NCBI RefSeq assembly: GCF_014207565.1
Contig: NZ_JACHGJ010000009.1
Location: forward strand, 1-64,000
Reading direction: 5' to 3'
Length of the DNA stretch: 64,000 nucleotides
Source of the DNA: Spirochaeta isovalerica
GTDB lineage: Bacteria; Spirochaetota; Spirochaetia; DSM-2461
Numbering within the stretch: position 1 is the stretch's first letter; every line of letters starts with the position of its first letter. Positions 42,049 through 51,963 of the stretch are shown piece by piece. Both the position numbers and the translations under genes were made by a program. The notes beneath the pieces are model-generated. The model saw nothing but the letters and a program-made list of their open reading frames with translations, was not told the origin of the DNA and did not search any database.

Positions 42049-42077
42049 ACTTTATCCACGGGTTTGACTTATGTCAA
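42049..42077 (-). promoter_or_regulatory. Promoter of tRNA-Pro
   Basis: On the minus strand TTGACA, a 17-base spacer and TAAAGT; the -10 box ends 20 bases before the mature tRNA 5' end. The -35 box lies in a small palindrome TTGAC-TTAT-GTCAA (42064-42077). Confidence 0.6.
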
Positions 42078-42211
42078 GAAGAGCTGTTGCTTTAATCCGA
42101 ATTCCTTGATCCGGCAAAGCGGAGGAATTCTCGGGAATCTGACTCAGCCGGCTATGTATACAGGCGTTTTTTTTACTATAATAAGATAAAAATCCTTCCT
42201 GAGGAAAAAAA

Positions 42212-43153
42212 ATGATTATTCTTTGGATAGCTGTTTTTGCAGCTTCTCTTGCCCTTCTTATATTTTCTTCCGACTGGTTCATCGATGCAGCTGACAAGAT
42301 CGGTTTTTACTTTAAAATTCCCAGTTTTGTTATCGGCGTCATCATTGTCGGATTCGGCACGTCGCTTCCCGAACTGGCGTCCTCGGTGGCGTCTGTTCTC
42401 AAAGGCAATTCAGAAATTGTCATCGGTAACGTAATCGGCTCCAATATTACCAATATTTTTCTGGTATTGGGCGTAGGGGCTTTCGTCGGGAAACAGTTCA
42501 AACTGGATTTCGACATCATGAAATCCGATGTTCCCTTTCTCATTGCCTCGGCCGTCCTGGTCAGCCTCATGGTCATAGACAGGAACTATTCCCTTCCCGA
42601 AGCCCTTATCAGCATCGCCCTTCTCATAGTTTATATCTACACATCCTTAAAAAGCGGCACACTCGATCAGGAACTGCATGAATTTGAGGAAAAACACGAA
42701 CACAATCTGTCAATTTTCACATGGGTCATGCTCATTGCTTCTCCGGCGCTTATTGCTCTGGGGGCCACATGGACAGTCAATTCAGTTATCAAAATTTCTG
42801 AAATGATAGGAATAGGCACGGAAATAATCGCCCTTTCGGCTGTAGCTCTGGGAACGTCCCTTCCGGAAGTTATGGTTACTTTCCAGGCGGCCCGGAAAGG
42901 CAATCCGGAGATGGCTGTCGGAAATGTGATCGGTTCCAATATATTCAACACACTGGCCGTTATGGGATTTTCAGCTTTTTTCGGAAAACTCGCCATACCG
43001 CAGGAAATCGTCTCCTTCCATGTTCCCCTCTTTCTGGGTGCGACAGTTATCATGGTTGTCATAGCGTCTGACAAAAAGGTATTCCGATTCGAAGGCGTTA
43101 TTCTTCTTTTATTCTACATCTTCTTTCTGGGGAATACTTTCGGAGTCATTTGA
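42212..43153 (+). CDS. CaCA-family Ca2+/Na+ (H+) exchanger, YrbG-like
   Basis: A 313-residue membrane protein with ten helices in two inverted halves. The alpha repeats are clear: GFGTSLPELASS with GNVIGSNITN in the first half and ALGTSLPEVMVTF with GNVIGSNIFN in the second. The Glu residues in the two PE pairs bind the cation. It would export Ca2+ or exchange K+/Na+ across the inner membrane. A GAGG ribosome site precedes the ATG and a TATAAT stands at 42177-42182. Its 3' end overlaps the convergent transferase gene by 45 bp. Confidence 0.9.
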   Translation: MIILWIAVFAASLALLIFSSDWFIDAADKIGFYFKIPSFVIGVIIVGFGTSLPELASSVASVLKGNSEIVIGNVIGSNITNIFLVLGVGAFVGKQFKLDFDIMKSDVPFLIASAVLVSLMVIDRNYSLPEALISIALLIVYIYTSLKSGTLDQELHEFEEKHEHNLSIFTWVMLIASPALIALGATWTVNSVIKISEMIGIGTEIIALSAVALGTSLPEVMVTFQAARKGNPEMAVGNVIGSNIFNTLAVMGFSAFFGKLAIPQEIVSFHVPLFLGATVIMVVIASDKKVFRFEGVILLLFYIFFLGNTFGVI

Positions 43154-43852
43154 TATAGAATCGTCCCCGTCAGACCATGTTCCGGCTTCCCAGCTGTAGG
43201 TTTGATAGGGGCTGAAATTCCCCTTGTACGCCATACTGTGATTTTCCCTGATCCAGTATCCCAGATTGTAGTAATCCAACCCCAGTTCCGTTGCTATTTC
43301 TATTTCCTTCATGATGCTGAAAATTCCCGGACTGTATGAAGAGTAATCGGGGTCATAAACAAAATAGACACTGCTGAGGGCGTGGAGCGCAATATCTATA
43401 AATCCTACGGCCGCAAGTCTTCCGTCAATGTAATATTCCGATTGCGCCGATGGAACTGCCGCTGTAAAAAAACTTTCCTGGAAATGATCCTGATCGCTGT
43501 CCTGACCGAATTTAACCAGCGAGTGCTTTTTATATATTTGAAAGATCTCATCGCTGTAACGGGGCGGGGAAAGCCGAACCGCCGTGGATTCATTTTTTCT
43601 CAAGATACGTCTCTGGCTTTTTGACGGTTTGAAATCGGAACAGACTGTTCTGATGGGTATGCACTTGCGGCATCCCCGGCAGGCGGGGCGGAAGAAATAG
43701 AGCCCGAAGCGTCTCCAGCCGGCTGAAAGAAATTCATCAAATTCTCTTTCGTTCATTTGATAGGCAAAGAAGTACTCCTGTATAAATTCTTCCCCCTCGA
43801 TATACGGACATTTGACGGGATCCGATATGTTGGGCTCTTTCAGTAAAATCAT
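43109..43852 (-). CDS. bpt: Aspartate/glutamate leucyl-transferase-type (Bpt/Ate1) protein
   Basis: A 247-residue enzyme of the arginyl-/leucyl-tRNA-protein transferase family, which adds an amino acid from charged tRNA to the amino end of proteins to mark them for Clp proteolysis. Evidence is the amino-terminal CPYIEGEEF, the region RRFGLYFFRPACRGCRKCIPIR with the family cysteines, FKPSKSQRRILRKN, and the GNAT-like carboxyl half (GLDYYNLGYWI, MAYKGNFSP). An acidic tail of about 25 residues lies in the overlap with the exchanger gene. Whether Leu or Arg is transferred is not decided by sequence alone. Confidence 0.85.
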   Translation of the reverse strand: MILLKEPNISDPVKCPYIEGEEFIQEYFFAYQMNEREFDEFLSAGWRRFGLYFFRPACRGCRKCIPIRTVCSDFKPSKSQRRILRKNESTAVRLSPPRYSDEIFQIYKKHSLVKFGQDSDQDHFQESFFTAAVPSAQSEYYIDGRLAAVGFIDIALHALSSVYFVYDPDYSSYSPGIFSIMKEIEIATELGLDYYNLGYWIRENHSMAYKGNFSPYQTYSWEAGTWSDGDDSISNDSESIPQKEDVE

Positions 43853-43888
43853 ATTATAAAAGTACAGTGTTTAAAGTAGAATGAGAAT

Positions 43889-45994
43889 ATGAAGAAACCG
43901 GAAATTCTGGCGCCGGGCGGTGGTTTCAATTCGGCGCTGCACGCCTATGAAGCGGGAGCCGATGCGGTTTACGCCGGAATGAGCGCTTTTTCCGCTCGGA
44001 AAGGGGCGGTAAATTTTACAAACGATCAGCTCAGACGGCTGAAAAGTTATGCTGTAGAGCACAATAAGAAGATTTATATAGCTATAAATACAGTCCTGAA
44101 GCAACAGGAGCTGGAACAGATTATCATTCTTCTTCACAGTTTATCGGATATACAGATAGACGGGATCATTCTCCAGGATCCGGGACTGGCCTATATTCTG
44201 GAAAAATATTTTCCCGCTATGGAGAGGCACGCGTCCACGCAGATGGCTGTTCACAACAGCCAGGGTGTATCGGCCCTGAAAGATGCGGGATTTAAAAGGA
44301 TCATCCTCTCCCGAGAGCTGAGCCTGTCGGAGATTGAAAAGATTCGGCGGGATCATGAAGATGTGGAGCTCGAAGTCTTCATCCACGGAGCCATGTGCTA
44401 TAGTTTTTCGGGAATCTGCCTCGCATCGGGCCGCCTTCTGGGAAGATCAGGCAACCGGGGAGAATGCGGACAGATTTGCCGGACCTGGTTCGACGGAGAG
44501 AAAGGACACAGTTTTTCTTTTTCGGCTAATGATATGAAGGGGGGCGAGGCTGTCATAGAACTGACGCAGATGGGCATAGACTCTCTGAAAATCGAAGGAA
44601 GGCTGAAAAGCCCCGAGTATGTTTCGCACACGGTCCGCTATTACCGCGATCTTCTGGACCGGAATGACAGAAGTGCGATCCGGAAAGAGGAAGACCTCTC
44701 AGCCATAGCCTTTTCCAGAGAACAGACAGCAGCCTTTTTCAACAACCGGAAAGGGGAGAATATGGTGGGGAACCTCTATCCCGGACACAGGGGAATCTCT
44801 GCCGGCCATGTTCTGTCTTCCGGCAAAGGCATTTTCCATTTGAAGAGCCGGATCCCCCTTTCGGACAGAGACGGGCTTCTGCTCTTCCTGAAAAACGAAC
44901 CTCAGCAGTTCGCCCTGAAAAGTCCCGGAAAGAAACACAGTTTTAAATCCGGCGAATCAGTTCCCGTATTATTCAACCGCAGCGTTTCACCGGGGACGGA
45001 AATTTATCTCGTCTCCCGTCACGATATGACCTTGAAAGAGTATAGAGAGGAAAGCTATAAACCCTGGAAAACACCGGTTCCGCTGAAAGTTGAAATGTCT
45101 GACAGCAAACTGGTTATAAAAGCGGCTCTTTCTGGACAGGAGTTCACCTATGAGGAAGAAGTTGAGATACAGGAATCAACCGGAGGAAAAGACTTCAGAG
45201 AAATCCTGACTGAGAGTTTTTCCAAAAGCGGAGAATCAGATTTCCGCTTGTCATCACTGGAGTTGACGAACTTGTCCGATCTGGGAGACAGAGAGATTTT
45301 CCTGCCTCTTTCCCGTTTAAAAAAAATCAGACAGAATTTTTTTAAAAACCTCGATATGAGAGCCTCACAAATCTACAGAGAGTCCGCTTCCCGGAAAACC
45401 GGAGACATTGATGCAGAGTATACCGGTAACCCTTTCGCTGTTTTTCCGGGGTCGATTCCCGGCAGACAATCTATGTCACCATCGCCCTCTCCGGTTCCTT
45501 TCGGTCCCGGAGAGGACAATTTTTTCCCGGTCCCGCCCCTTCAGTTTTCCGATTCAGACTTTGAAAAGATCAGAGAGACAGTTGATCGTATGCTAGAGAT
45601 TACTGCCGGTCCGGTTGTGCTGGGACTCAACAATCCCGGACACCTCTCTCTGGTGAAAGAATACGGACAAAACGAAAGGGTCTATTTTTTTACAGACTAT
45701 TGCACCTACACAGCCAACAAAGCCGCTGTCTTATTCTACCGGACCCGCATAAAGCGATTGATATATTCGACCTATTGGATTGAAGATAAAGAAGGGCAGC
45801 TGCCGCCGTTGTTTAAACTCGACAGCTCTTTTAATCCCCACCTTTTCCTCAGCCGCATATGCTATCGCCTTCATAACGATTTCGGAACCTGCAGGGACTG
45901 CCGCAAGGATTACCATTATTCTTTAAATCAGAGAGACAGAGAGTTTACTGTTGTCGTAAAAAACTGCCTGACATGGCTTTTTCAGAAGCGGTAG
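43889..45994 (+). CDS. Peptidase U32 family protein
   Basis: A 701-residue cytosolic protein. The amino half is a U32 barrel beginning EILAPGGGFNSALHAYEAGADAVY and carrying the family signature from Glu162 to Ser180 (E-V-F-I-H-G-A-M-C, then G-I-C-L-A-S), with more cysteines in GECGQICR. A DUF3656-like region and a last Cys cluster (FGTCRDC) follow. E. coli relatives RlhA and TrhP act in rRNA and tRNA hydroxylation; others are called collagenases. An RNA-modifying role is the better guess, but this is inferred from family. It overlaps the convergent TPR gene by 13 bp. Confidence 0.85.
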   Translation: MKKPEILAPGGGFNSALHAYEAGADAVYAGMSAFSARKGAVNFTNDQLRRLKSYAVEHNKKIYIAINTVLKQQELEQIIILLHSLSDIQIDGIILQDPGLAYILEKYFPAMERHASTQMAVHNSQGVSALKDAGFKRIILSRELSLSEIEKIRRDHEDVELEVFIHGAMCYSFSGICLASGRLLGRSGNRGECGQICRTWFDGEKGHSFSFSANDMKGGEAVIELTQMGIDSLKIEGRLKSPEYVSHTVRYYRDLLDRNDRSAIRKEEDLSAIAFSREQTAAFFNNRKGENMVGNLYPGHRGISAGHVLSSGKGIFHLKSRIPLSDRDGLLLFLKNEPQQFALKSPGKKHSFKSGESVPVLFNRSVSPGTEIYLVSRHDMTLKEYREESYKPWKTPVPLKVEMSDSKLVIKAALSGQEFTYEEEVEIQESTGGKDFREILTESFSKSGESDFRLSSLELTNLSDLGDREIFLPLSRLKKIRQNFFKNLDMRASQIYRESASRKTGDIDAEYTGNPFAVFPGSIPGRQSMSPSPSPVPFGPGEDNFFPVPPLQFSDSDFEKIRETVDRMLEITAGPVVLGLNNPGHLSLVKEYGQNERVYFFTDYCTYTANKAAVLFYRTRIKRLIYSTYWIEDKEGQLPPLFKLDSSFNPHLFLSRICYRLHNDFGTCRDCRKDYHYSLNQRDREFTVVVKNCLTWLFQKR

Positions 45995-47730
45995 AGATAC
46001 AGCGAGTTAAAGACGGACATAATCAGGTTGCGATAATAATTCCGGTTCAGAGATTCCTCTTCTCCCTTCCCTTCATAAATGATTTCGCCTGAAGGATCGA
46101 GAAGGAACCAGCTCCAATCCGTCTCTGCCCCTTGAATGATCAGTTTATTGGAATAGCCCCCGCCGCTTTTCAGAGAAACCTCAAATCCGGTTTTCTTAAG
46201 AAACCGTTTGATTTTCCTTTCCGAGGCTTCTCCGCTCACTTCCAGCACCAAGGGAAGCCCCAAACCGTGCTGCATGAGGTAGCCGCTGTTCAGCTCATAC
46301 AGTTTGTTGAGTCTGTTCCGCCGGATATCGCTCCTGCTCCTTTTTTCCAGACGGATCAGATGGTGAAGAGTCTCCATGACCGGTTCGGCTTCCCATTGGG
46401 GACGGAAGAGAGAAATGGCCTCGGCAAGGAGGTCGTAATCATCGCTTTCCCGCCCTTTTTCGAGCATATACCAGGGCGCAGCTTTATCTGTCAGCCTCAG
46501 TTCGAAGTCTTCGCAGAGCTCAATGTACTTCATAAAGGTCGGCCGGTTGCCAATCGCAGCCCGGGTGTAAGCCCACCAGCTGTTCAGATCACTTTTCCCC
46601 GCATTATTATCCCCCACGGTCTGGGCCGCGCGACGGTAAATCTGGTCGTGATAGAATCCGAGAATCCCGTATCGGATACGGTCATAAATCGCTTTTAAGC
46701 CATCGGAAAAACCGTAAGTCAATCTGCGTTTCTCATATTCCGCTTTCCCCTTGTAAATATCCCTCAGAGGTCCGTGAATATCCATATCATACTGGTTTTT
46801 ATCAGTCCCGAAATAATACATCCAGCTCATATCGCGGCGATTGTAAACATCATTGATGTAAGCCAGAGCCTTATCGAGATGGCCGGTTTTCTGATAGAGC
46901 ACACCCAGAGAGATCCGGGAAAGCGGCGTATCGTCCAGAGCTTCCGCTTTCAGGTATTCGTCTTCCGCTTCGCTGTAGCGTCCGGCGAGCTGAAGAACTT
47001 CCCCTCTGGCCAGGTGTCCGCTCGCCCGGTCCCGGGCATCGAGCGACTCGCCGGTGTATTCGAGAGATGTCTCGTAATTGTAAAAGGAGTACTCCAGCAG
47101 AGAAAGGTTGTACAAAGCCACGGAGGCGAAATATCGGGCATTATCATTCAGGGCGTCTTCAATCGACATAAGATAATACTTCTTTGACTTTTCATAGTCG
47201 TACATATCGGAGTAAACCGTTCCCAATGTTATGGCATAGTTCCGGTGAAAGGATTTCTCCATTTCAGAGAGAAGCAGTTCTTCGCTCTCCTTCAGCCTGT
47301 GAACTTTATAATAGAGCCAGGAAAGATCATCGACAGCCCGCCTGTGGTAAGATTCAACATCAATGAGCCGTTCATAGTATTCTATGGCTTGATCATTTTC
47401 ATTGAGCCGCGCCAGGGTCGAGCCCATGTTGTAGATGATGGAACCTCTGTCGGGCTCAATATCCTCCGCCTGTCTGTACGCATCGAGAGCCAGGGAATAG
47501 AGATCCTTATCGTAGTACAGATCTCCCACTTTTTCCGCGAGCCGGAAGGATTCGGGGAACAAGGCTCTTCCCTCGTTGAGAAGGGTAAGGGCGTACTCGA
47601 AGTTTTCCTTATCGATGGCCTCCTGGGCCTGAATGTAATACCACTCCTCATCGGCGGTTCCCTCTTCCTGACCGGAAAGGAGAGGTGAGAGCATCAAGAA
47701 GATATAAAGCAGAATGAGTTTACTTTTCAC
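45982..47730 (-). CDS. Exported TPR-repeat protein
   Basis: A 582-residue protein with a signal peptide (MKSKLILLYIFLMLSPLLSG). Tetratricopeptide repeats run from about residue 28 to 300 (for example ALTLLNEGRALFPESFRLAE and SIIYNMGSTLARLNENDQAI). The last ~100 residues form a small alpha/beta domain with no known match. No lipobox cysteine is seen. The start is GTG two bases after the transglutaminase gene, so the two are coupled. It ends the MoxR, DUF58, TgpA unit, where TPR proteins are common partners. Confidence 0.75.
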   Translation of the reverse strand: MKSKLILLYIFLMLSPLLSGQEEGTADEEWYYIQAQEAIDKENFEYALTLLNEGRALFPESFRLAEKVGDLYYDKDLYSLALDAYRQAEDIEPDRGSIIYNMGSTLARLNENDQAIEYYERLIDVESYHRRAVDDLSWLYYKVHRLKESEELLLSEMEKSFHRNYAITLGTVYSDMYDYEKSKKYYLMSIEDALNDNARYFASVALYNLSLLEYSFYNYETSLEYTGESLDARDRASGHLARGEVLQLAGRYSEAEDEYLKAEALDDTPLSRISLGVLYQKTGHLDKALAYINDVYNRRDMSWMYYFGTDKNQYDMDIHGPLRDIYKGKAEYEKRRLTYGFSDGLKAIYDRIRYGILGFYHDQIYRRAAQTVGDNNAGKSDLNSWWAYTRAAIGNRPTFMKYIELCEDFELRLTDKAAPWYMLEKGRESDDYDLLAEAISLFRPQWEAEPVMETLHHLIRLEKRSRSDIRRNRLNKLYELNSGYLMQHGLGLPLVLEVSGEASERKIKRFLKKTGFEVSLKSGGGYSNKLIIQGAETDWSWFLLDPSGEIIYEGKGEEESLNRNYYRNLIMSVFNSLYLYRF

Positions 47731-47732
47731 GG

Positions 47733-49796
47733 CTAAAGGTTCCTCACAAATGGCAGAAAAAAATGGAGAATTCTGCGTAAGGGTGACAGGATATGTCTGT
47801 ATTCCTCTATAATCCGCTGTCTCAGTTTTTTCATTTCGGAGAGATCATCCTGAGAAAACTCCTGAGAATAAAGAGATTTTAAATAGAGCGATGTCAATTC
47901 GGGAAACGAAACCCCATAGTTCTTTTTCAGCCTCAGGGCGTAATCGCTGACAGTCTCCCTGTAAGGCTTCCGTTCAAATGAGAGAAGGTGCCTCAGTTCT
48001 CTGTAGATATGTCCCGCCTTGCGCCTGACCGGCTTCTGCAAAAAGTAAAGGATTCTGTAGAGTTTGTGATAAAAAAGAAGGACAGAAATGTATACTGACG
48101 CTACAAGGAAAGGCCAGTACACTCTGAAAAAGCGCAGGATCTGTTCTCCGACAGCTCCCGATTCACTATTCCGGTCCGCATTGTCCACCGGTTCGGCAAG
48201 GTTTTCAGCTATCAGCTCGTTATCGAGAATTTCTTCTATCAAAGAGCTGAATTCATCGATGGTGAAGCCTGCAAAAGGATACTGTTCTCCGGGATACATT
48301 GTTGAGGAAGTGGGATCGAATTCCATCCATCCGTATTCCTCGAAATACACCTCCACCCAGGCATGGGCCTGATCCGCCCTGACTGGATAAAAGTTCAGGA
48401 CTGACACATCGGGATCGACCCAGAACCCCACGGCTACTCTGGCGGGAATGCCGATACTGCGGCACATGAGAGCCATGGAAAAGGCGAAATAGGAACAATA
48501 GCCTTTCTTGGTCTCCTCGAGGAACCACGATAGCTGATCACCGTCGGGAGCCACTCCCGGCTTCAGGGAATAAAAATAATTTTCATGAAAGTATCTCTCG
48601 ATCGCTGCCGTCTTCAGCAAAGAGCCGGGAATGTTTTCCGTTATCTCCCGGGCCATTTCTTCGATTGCGTCGTTAGAGCCTCTGTACGTGTAGTGCTCCC
48701 TGTCCCCTTCGGCCATAAAGACAGAAGGATCAATTTCCCTGATGGGCCTGGTGTTGACCAGAGCTTCTGTCCGGTAGATCCGGACAAAAGAGGAGTCGTC
48801 CCAATTGTAAACGGGCTGAACATTGACCGGATAGTTAAGAGAGATAAATGCCGCGGGATCGATGTTGACCAGGAACAGTTCCTGATTCACTTTCTCCCGG
48901 TTTCTGAAGGCGGGGTCTTCATATTCGGTATAGCGTGTCGGAACTTTATCAGGAGGATTGGACTTATCCTTGTCATGGCGGTAAAAGCCCTGCCCGTCTT
49001 CATAACCAGAGAGAACATAGCGCCTGAGCAACAGCCTTTCTGCCGGCCCTTCTTTCCGAAACATGAGAACCAGATCATCGCTCATGGATATTTCCGTTTC
49101 CAGCTTTATGTATTCAGAAAAATCAAAGCGGAACAAAGAGGATTTCAAAAGCCCTCCTCCTCCTGCGACCGAGCCTTCCTCATATTCCCGCCAGAGAGGC
49201 AGGAGCATAAAAAACAGCATGGGAAGAAGGACAAGGAGGAAAGGGATGGTCTCACGGAGCACATCTCTGCCTCTTTTCAGAAGAGACCGTTCCCGGGCGA
49301 CAGCCAGATAGAGGACCAGTAATTCGAGAAAGAGAAAAACAAGGGCGAATACAGCCAGCCAGAACGGTTCGGGAACAAGGCTGACCCGGTAGTTTCCCTG
49401 AGACCGGAATAAGACGAAAAGGATAATTCCATTTACAAGAACTTCGTATCTCCCGAATCGCCGATGGGTCAGAGAGAGCCATGTAAGCAGGGAGAAGAGG
49501 TATACCGGAAGAAGGGTGAAATAAAAGCTCATATCGAAAGAAATCTGCAAAAATGAGGGACTGATCTGCTGAAAAGCAATGACAAACAGCCGGATTAGCC
49601 AGGGCCAGAGAAGCAGAAGGAAAAAAGAGAAAGCCCCCCTGAGTCTGAGACGAACCAGGCTCCAGGCCAGAAGAAGAGAGAAAAAATAGGCGGCAGCCAG
49701 AAAAGGAAAGCTGACGACATCCTCCAGATATTTCCCGAATATGATAAGGAGAAAAAGCTGAAGAAGTATCCGGAGTAAGTTATAGAGTACCGGCAT
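47733..49796 (-). CDS. TgpA-type membrane transglutaminase-like protein
   Basis: A 687-residue membrane protein. Five to six helices (about 5-180) precede a periplasmic part with a transglutaminase core: Cys near 434 (KKGYCSYFAF), His near 477 (QAHAWVEVYF) and Asp near 493 (EFDPTSS) form the triad. One more helix and a cytosolic DUF4129-like tail follow. Family members (TgpA of Pseudomonas) are linked to viability and cell envelope; the substrate is unknown. The ATG at 49796 follows GGAAGGGG and overlaps the DUF58 gene by 17 bases. Confidence 0.85.
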   Translation of the reverse strand: MPVLYNLLRILLQLFLLIIFGKYLEDVVSFPFLAAAYFFSLLLAWSLVRLRLRGAFSFFLLLLWPWLIRLFVIAFQQISPSFLQISFDMSFYFTLLPVYLFSLLTWLSLTHRRFGRYEVLVNGIILFVLFRSQGNYRVSLVPEPFWLAVFALVFLFLELLVLYLAVARERSLLKRGRDVLRETIPFLLVLLPMLFFMLLPLWREYEEGSVAGGGGLLKSSLFRFDFSEYIKLETEISMSDDLVLMFRKEGPAERLLLRRYVLSGYEDGQGFYRHDKDKSNPPDKVPTRYTEYEDPAFRNREKVNQELFLVNIDPAAFISLNYPVNVQPVYNWDDSSFVRIYRTEALVNTRPIREIDPSVFMAEGDREHYTYRGSNDAIEEMAREITENIPGSLLKTAAIERYFHENYFYSLKPGVAPDGDQLSWFLEETKKGYCSYFAFSMALMCRSIGIPARVAVGFWVDPDVSVLNFYPVRADQAHAWVEVYFEEYGWMEFDPTSSTMYPGEQYPFAGFTIDEFSSLIEEILDNELIAENLAEPVDNADRNSESGAVGEQILRFFRVYWPFLVASVYISVLLFYHKLYRILYFLQKPVRRKAGHIYRELRHLLSFERKPYRETVSDYALRLKKNYGVSFPELTSLYLKSLYSQEFSQDDLSEMKKLRQRIIEEYRHILSPLRRILHFFLPFVRNL

Positions 49797-50919
49797 GGAT
49801 TTTTCCCCTTCCCTCTTTTTGCAAATAGGATATGTTTTCATTGTATAGGTATTCCAGCCTGTCTCTCTCTCTTTTCCCGGCCAGTATTGATGAAATCTCA
49901 CCGTTGCGCAAAAGCAGAGTCTTCAATAGAAATGATTTACCCGCAGCGCTCCGTCCTGAAAAGAGATAGATCTTTGTTTCTTTTTTCCTCTTGCGGGGTA
50001 ACCCCGTAAGGGACGCGGATCCGGGATGAGCTATGACATAGAGATATTCCGATTCGGGAAGTCCCGGAGGCGGACTCTCCGGAGAGAGAGCCGCCAGGGC
50101 TTTCAACAGCTTGTCCGGTTTTTCAGAATCATAGACCAATGGCTTTTTTTCAGAAATGTGAATCAGCACGCGGGAGCCTTTTTCTGCAAATCGCCTGATC
50201 AGAGCCAGCATACCGTCTATAAGCTCATCGGTGTAAAAAGATGCGCGGCTCATGGAGGCAACCGCCTCAGAATCAGCAAAAAGACAGAGTTCAGCTTCGC
50301 CGGAAGGGGGCGGAGTCTCTTCTCCTATGCGAAGAAACATTTCGCCCGTCGAGGCATACATTTTCCAGTTGATACGTCTCGCATCATCTCCGGGATAATA
50401 CTTGCGGACTTCCAGCAGTTCATCGGTACGGATCCTGGCCGGATCATCCGTGGCGGAGGCTCCACCGGAAACGACCTGGTCTTTTTCGAAATCCGACCCG
50501 TTGAGTTTCGGATAAACATATAGTGTTGCGGGATCGCCCCGATAGAGGGGAAGTGAAAAAAAACCGAAAAGGTCCTCCAGAACCAACCTGCCGGAAAAGC
50601 CCCGATATACTCCTCTCTGAGCCAGAGGGAAAACCAGATCAGTCAGACGGCCTTTCCTTCCGGGGGAGACAGATGCCGAGAGGCTCCGTTTCCCTTCTTC
50701 CCAGATCAAAGATGTTTTCCATAAAATCCGGAAACCGGGAAACAGCAGAGGAACCGGGATTTCAAGTGGAACGGAAAAACGTTCCCCTGCATTTACCGAC
50801 AAAGGAAGCGGACAGTCAGGAGGATTTCTCCTGTATGCGCGCCGGAGTATGAAAACCTGAAGGAGAGAGAGTATAAGCAGGAGGATAAAGAGAAAACAAA
50901 CCGAAGCTCCCCAGATCAT
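49780..50919 (-). CDS. DUF58-domain protein
   Basis: A 379-residue protein with a hydrophobic start and the DUF58 motif VRKYYPGDDARRINWKMYAS near 175-195, which begins a von Willebrand A-like fold. It normally works beside MoxR ATPases as an assembly or chaperone partner. The ATG at 50919 has GGAAGG about 10 bases upstream. However, the frame stays open upstream to the MoxR stop codon and encodes what looks like the missing first helix (SFFFVPLIIFL). No ATG, GTG or TTG occurs there, only an ATT at 51018, so an unusual start is possible. Confidence 0.82.
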   Translation of the reverse strand: MIWGASVCFLFILLLILSLLQVFILRRAYRRNPPDCPLPLSVNAGERFSVPLEIPVPLLFPGFRILWKTSLIWEEGKRSLSASVSPGRKGRLTDLVFPLAQRGVYRGFSGRLVLEDLFGFFSLPLYRGDPATLYVYPKLNGSDFEKDQVVSGGASATDDPARIRTDELLEVRKYYPGDDARRINWKMYASTGEMFLRIGEETPPPSGEAELCLFADSEAVASMSRASFYTDELIDGMLALIRRFAEKGSRVLIHISEKKPLVYDSEKPDKLLKALAALSPESPPPGLPESEYLYVIAHPGSASLTGLPRKRKKETKIYLFSGRSAAGKSFLLKTLLLRNGEISSILAGKRERDRLEYLYNENISYLQKEGRGKIHAGTL

Positions 50920-51024
50920 GGAAACAGCTTCCTTCCGTTCCCTTCCGGACAGAAATATAATCAGAGGGACAAAAAAAAAGCTGCGGAGCCCGGAGATAGG
51001 GGGAGTTTTTTCAGGAATGAAAAC

Positions 51025-51963
51025 TTACTGAGGAATTTTCTGTATTTCAACAGCCGTAACCTCCTCAATCAGCGATTCAGCGGATTTCTTTACATTTTTC
51101 AGCCGAATGCGGTGTGCGAAAACCAGCGGGGCCAGATCGGCAATATCCTGATCGATCACATAATCCCGTCCGGACACCAGAGCGAAGGCCCTGCAGGCTT
51201 TGATTAGCATAAGAGATCCGCGGGGAGACACGCCCATCTGGACGGAGCTGTGGTTTCTGGTTCTCTCGGCGATTGAAACGGCACAGCGGATCAGTTTGTC
51301 ATCGCAATATACCGATTTTGCCGCGTCAATAAGATCATTGAGTTCCTCGGGGCGGCAAATGGGAGTGAGTTCTTCCAGACTGGTTGCCGACGGATCGGTT
51401 TTAATAATCTCGAACTCGCTTTCGCTATCGGGGTAGCCAATGGAAAGCTTCATGAGAAACCGGTCTTTCTGAGCCTCCGGAAGAGGATAGGTTCCCTCGA
51501 ATTCAATGGGGTTTTCCGTCGCGGCGACAAAAAAGAGCCCTTCGAAGGGATAGGTCATCGTTCCGATGGTCACCTGTTTTTCCGCCATGACCTCGAGAAG
51601 AGCCGACTGCACTTTCGGAGTGGTTCTGTTAATTTCATCAGCCAGAATGATATTGGCGAATACAGGCCCTTTTTTCAGCACAAATGAAGCGCTGACGGGA
51701 TCCCAGACTTCCACTCCGGTAATATCGTAAGGGAGCAGATCGGGGGTAAACTGAATTCGTTTAAAATCGAGGCTTCCGATAATCCGGGAGAGAGTTTTTA
51801 CAGCTGTGGTTTTCCCCGTGCCGGGAAGATCTTCCACAAGGACATGGCCTTCCGCCAGAAGAGCGGTTATCAACAATTTGAGAAAATCGTTCTTTCCCTT
51901 TATGACCCGGCCCATTGCGGAAATGAGACGGTGCGTCAGTTCCGTTGCCTGCTCAAATTCCAT
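51025..51963 (-). CDS. MoxR-family AAA ATPase
   Basis: A 312-residue ATPase with Walker A GTGKTT (48-53), Walker B ANIILADEINRTTPK, the AAA_3 sensor 1 region VAATENPIEFEGTYPLPEAQ and a lid domain ending in a sensor 2 arginine region (MGVSPRGSLMLIKACRA). MoxR proteins help fold or activate complexes together with DUF58/VWA proteins, the next genes here. The ATG at 51963 overlaps the PtsP gene by 11 bases; an upstream frame extension is just overlap. Confidence 0.93.
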   Translation of the reverse strand: MEFEQATELTHRLISAMGRVIKGKNDFLKLLITALLAEGHVLVEDLPGTGKTTAVKTLSRIIGSLDFKRIQFTPDLLPYDITGVEVWDPVSASFVLKKGPVFANIILADEINRTTPKVQSALLEVMAEKQVTIGTMTYPFEGLFFVAATENPIEFEGTYPLPEAQKDRFLMKLSIGYPDSESEFEIIKTDPSATSLEELTPICRPEELNDLIDAAKSVYCDDKLIRCAVSIAERTRNHSSVQMGVSPRGSLMLIKACRAFALVSGRDYVIDQDIADLAPLVFAHRIRLKNVKKSAESLIEEVTAVEIQKIPQ

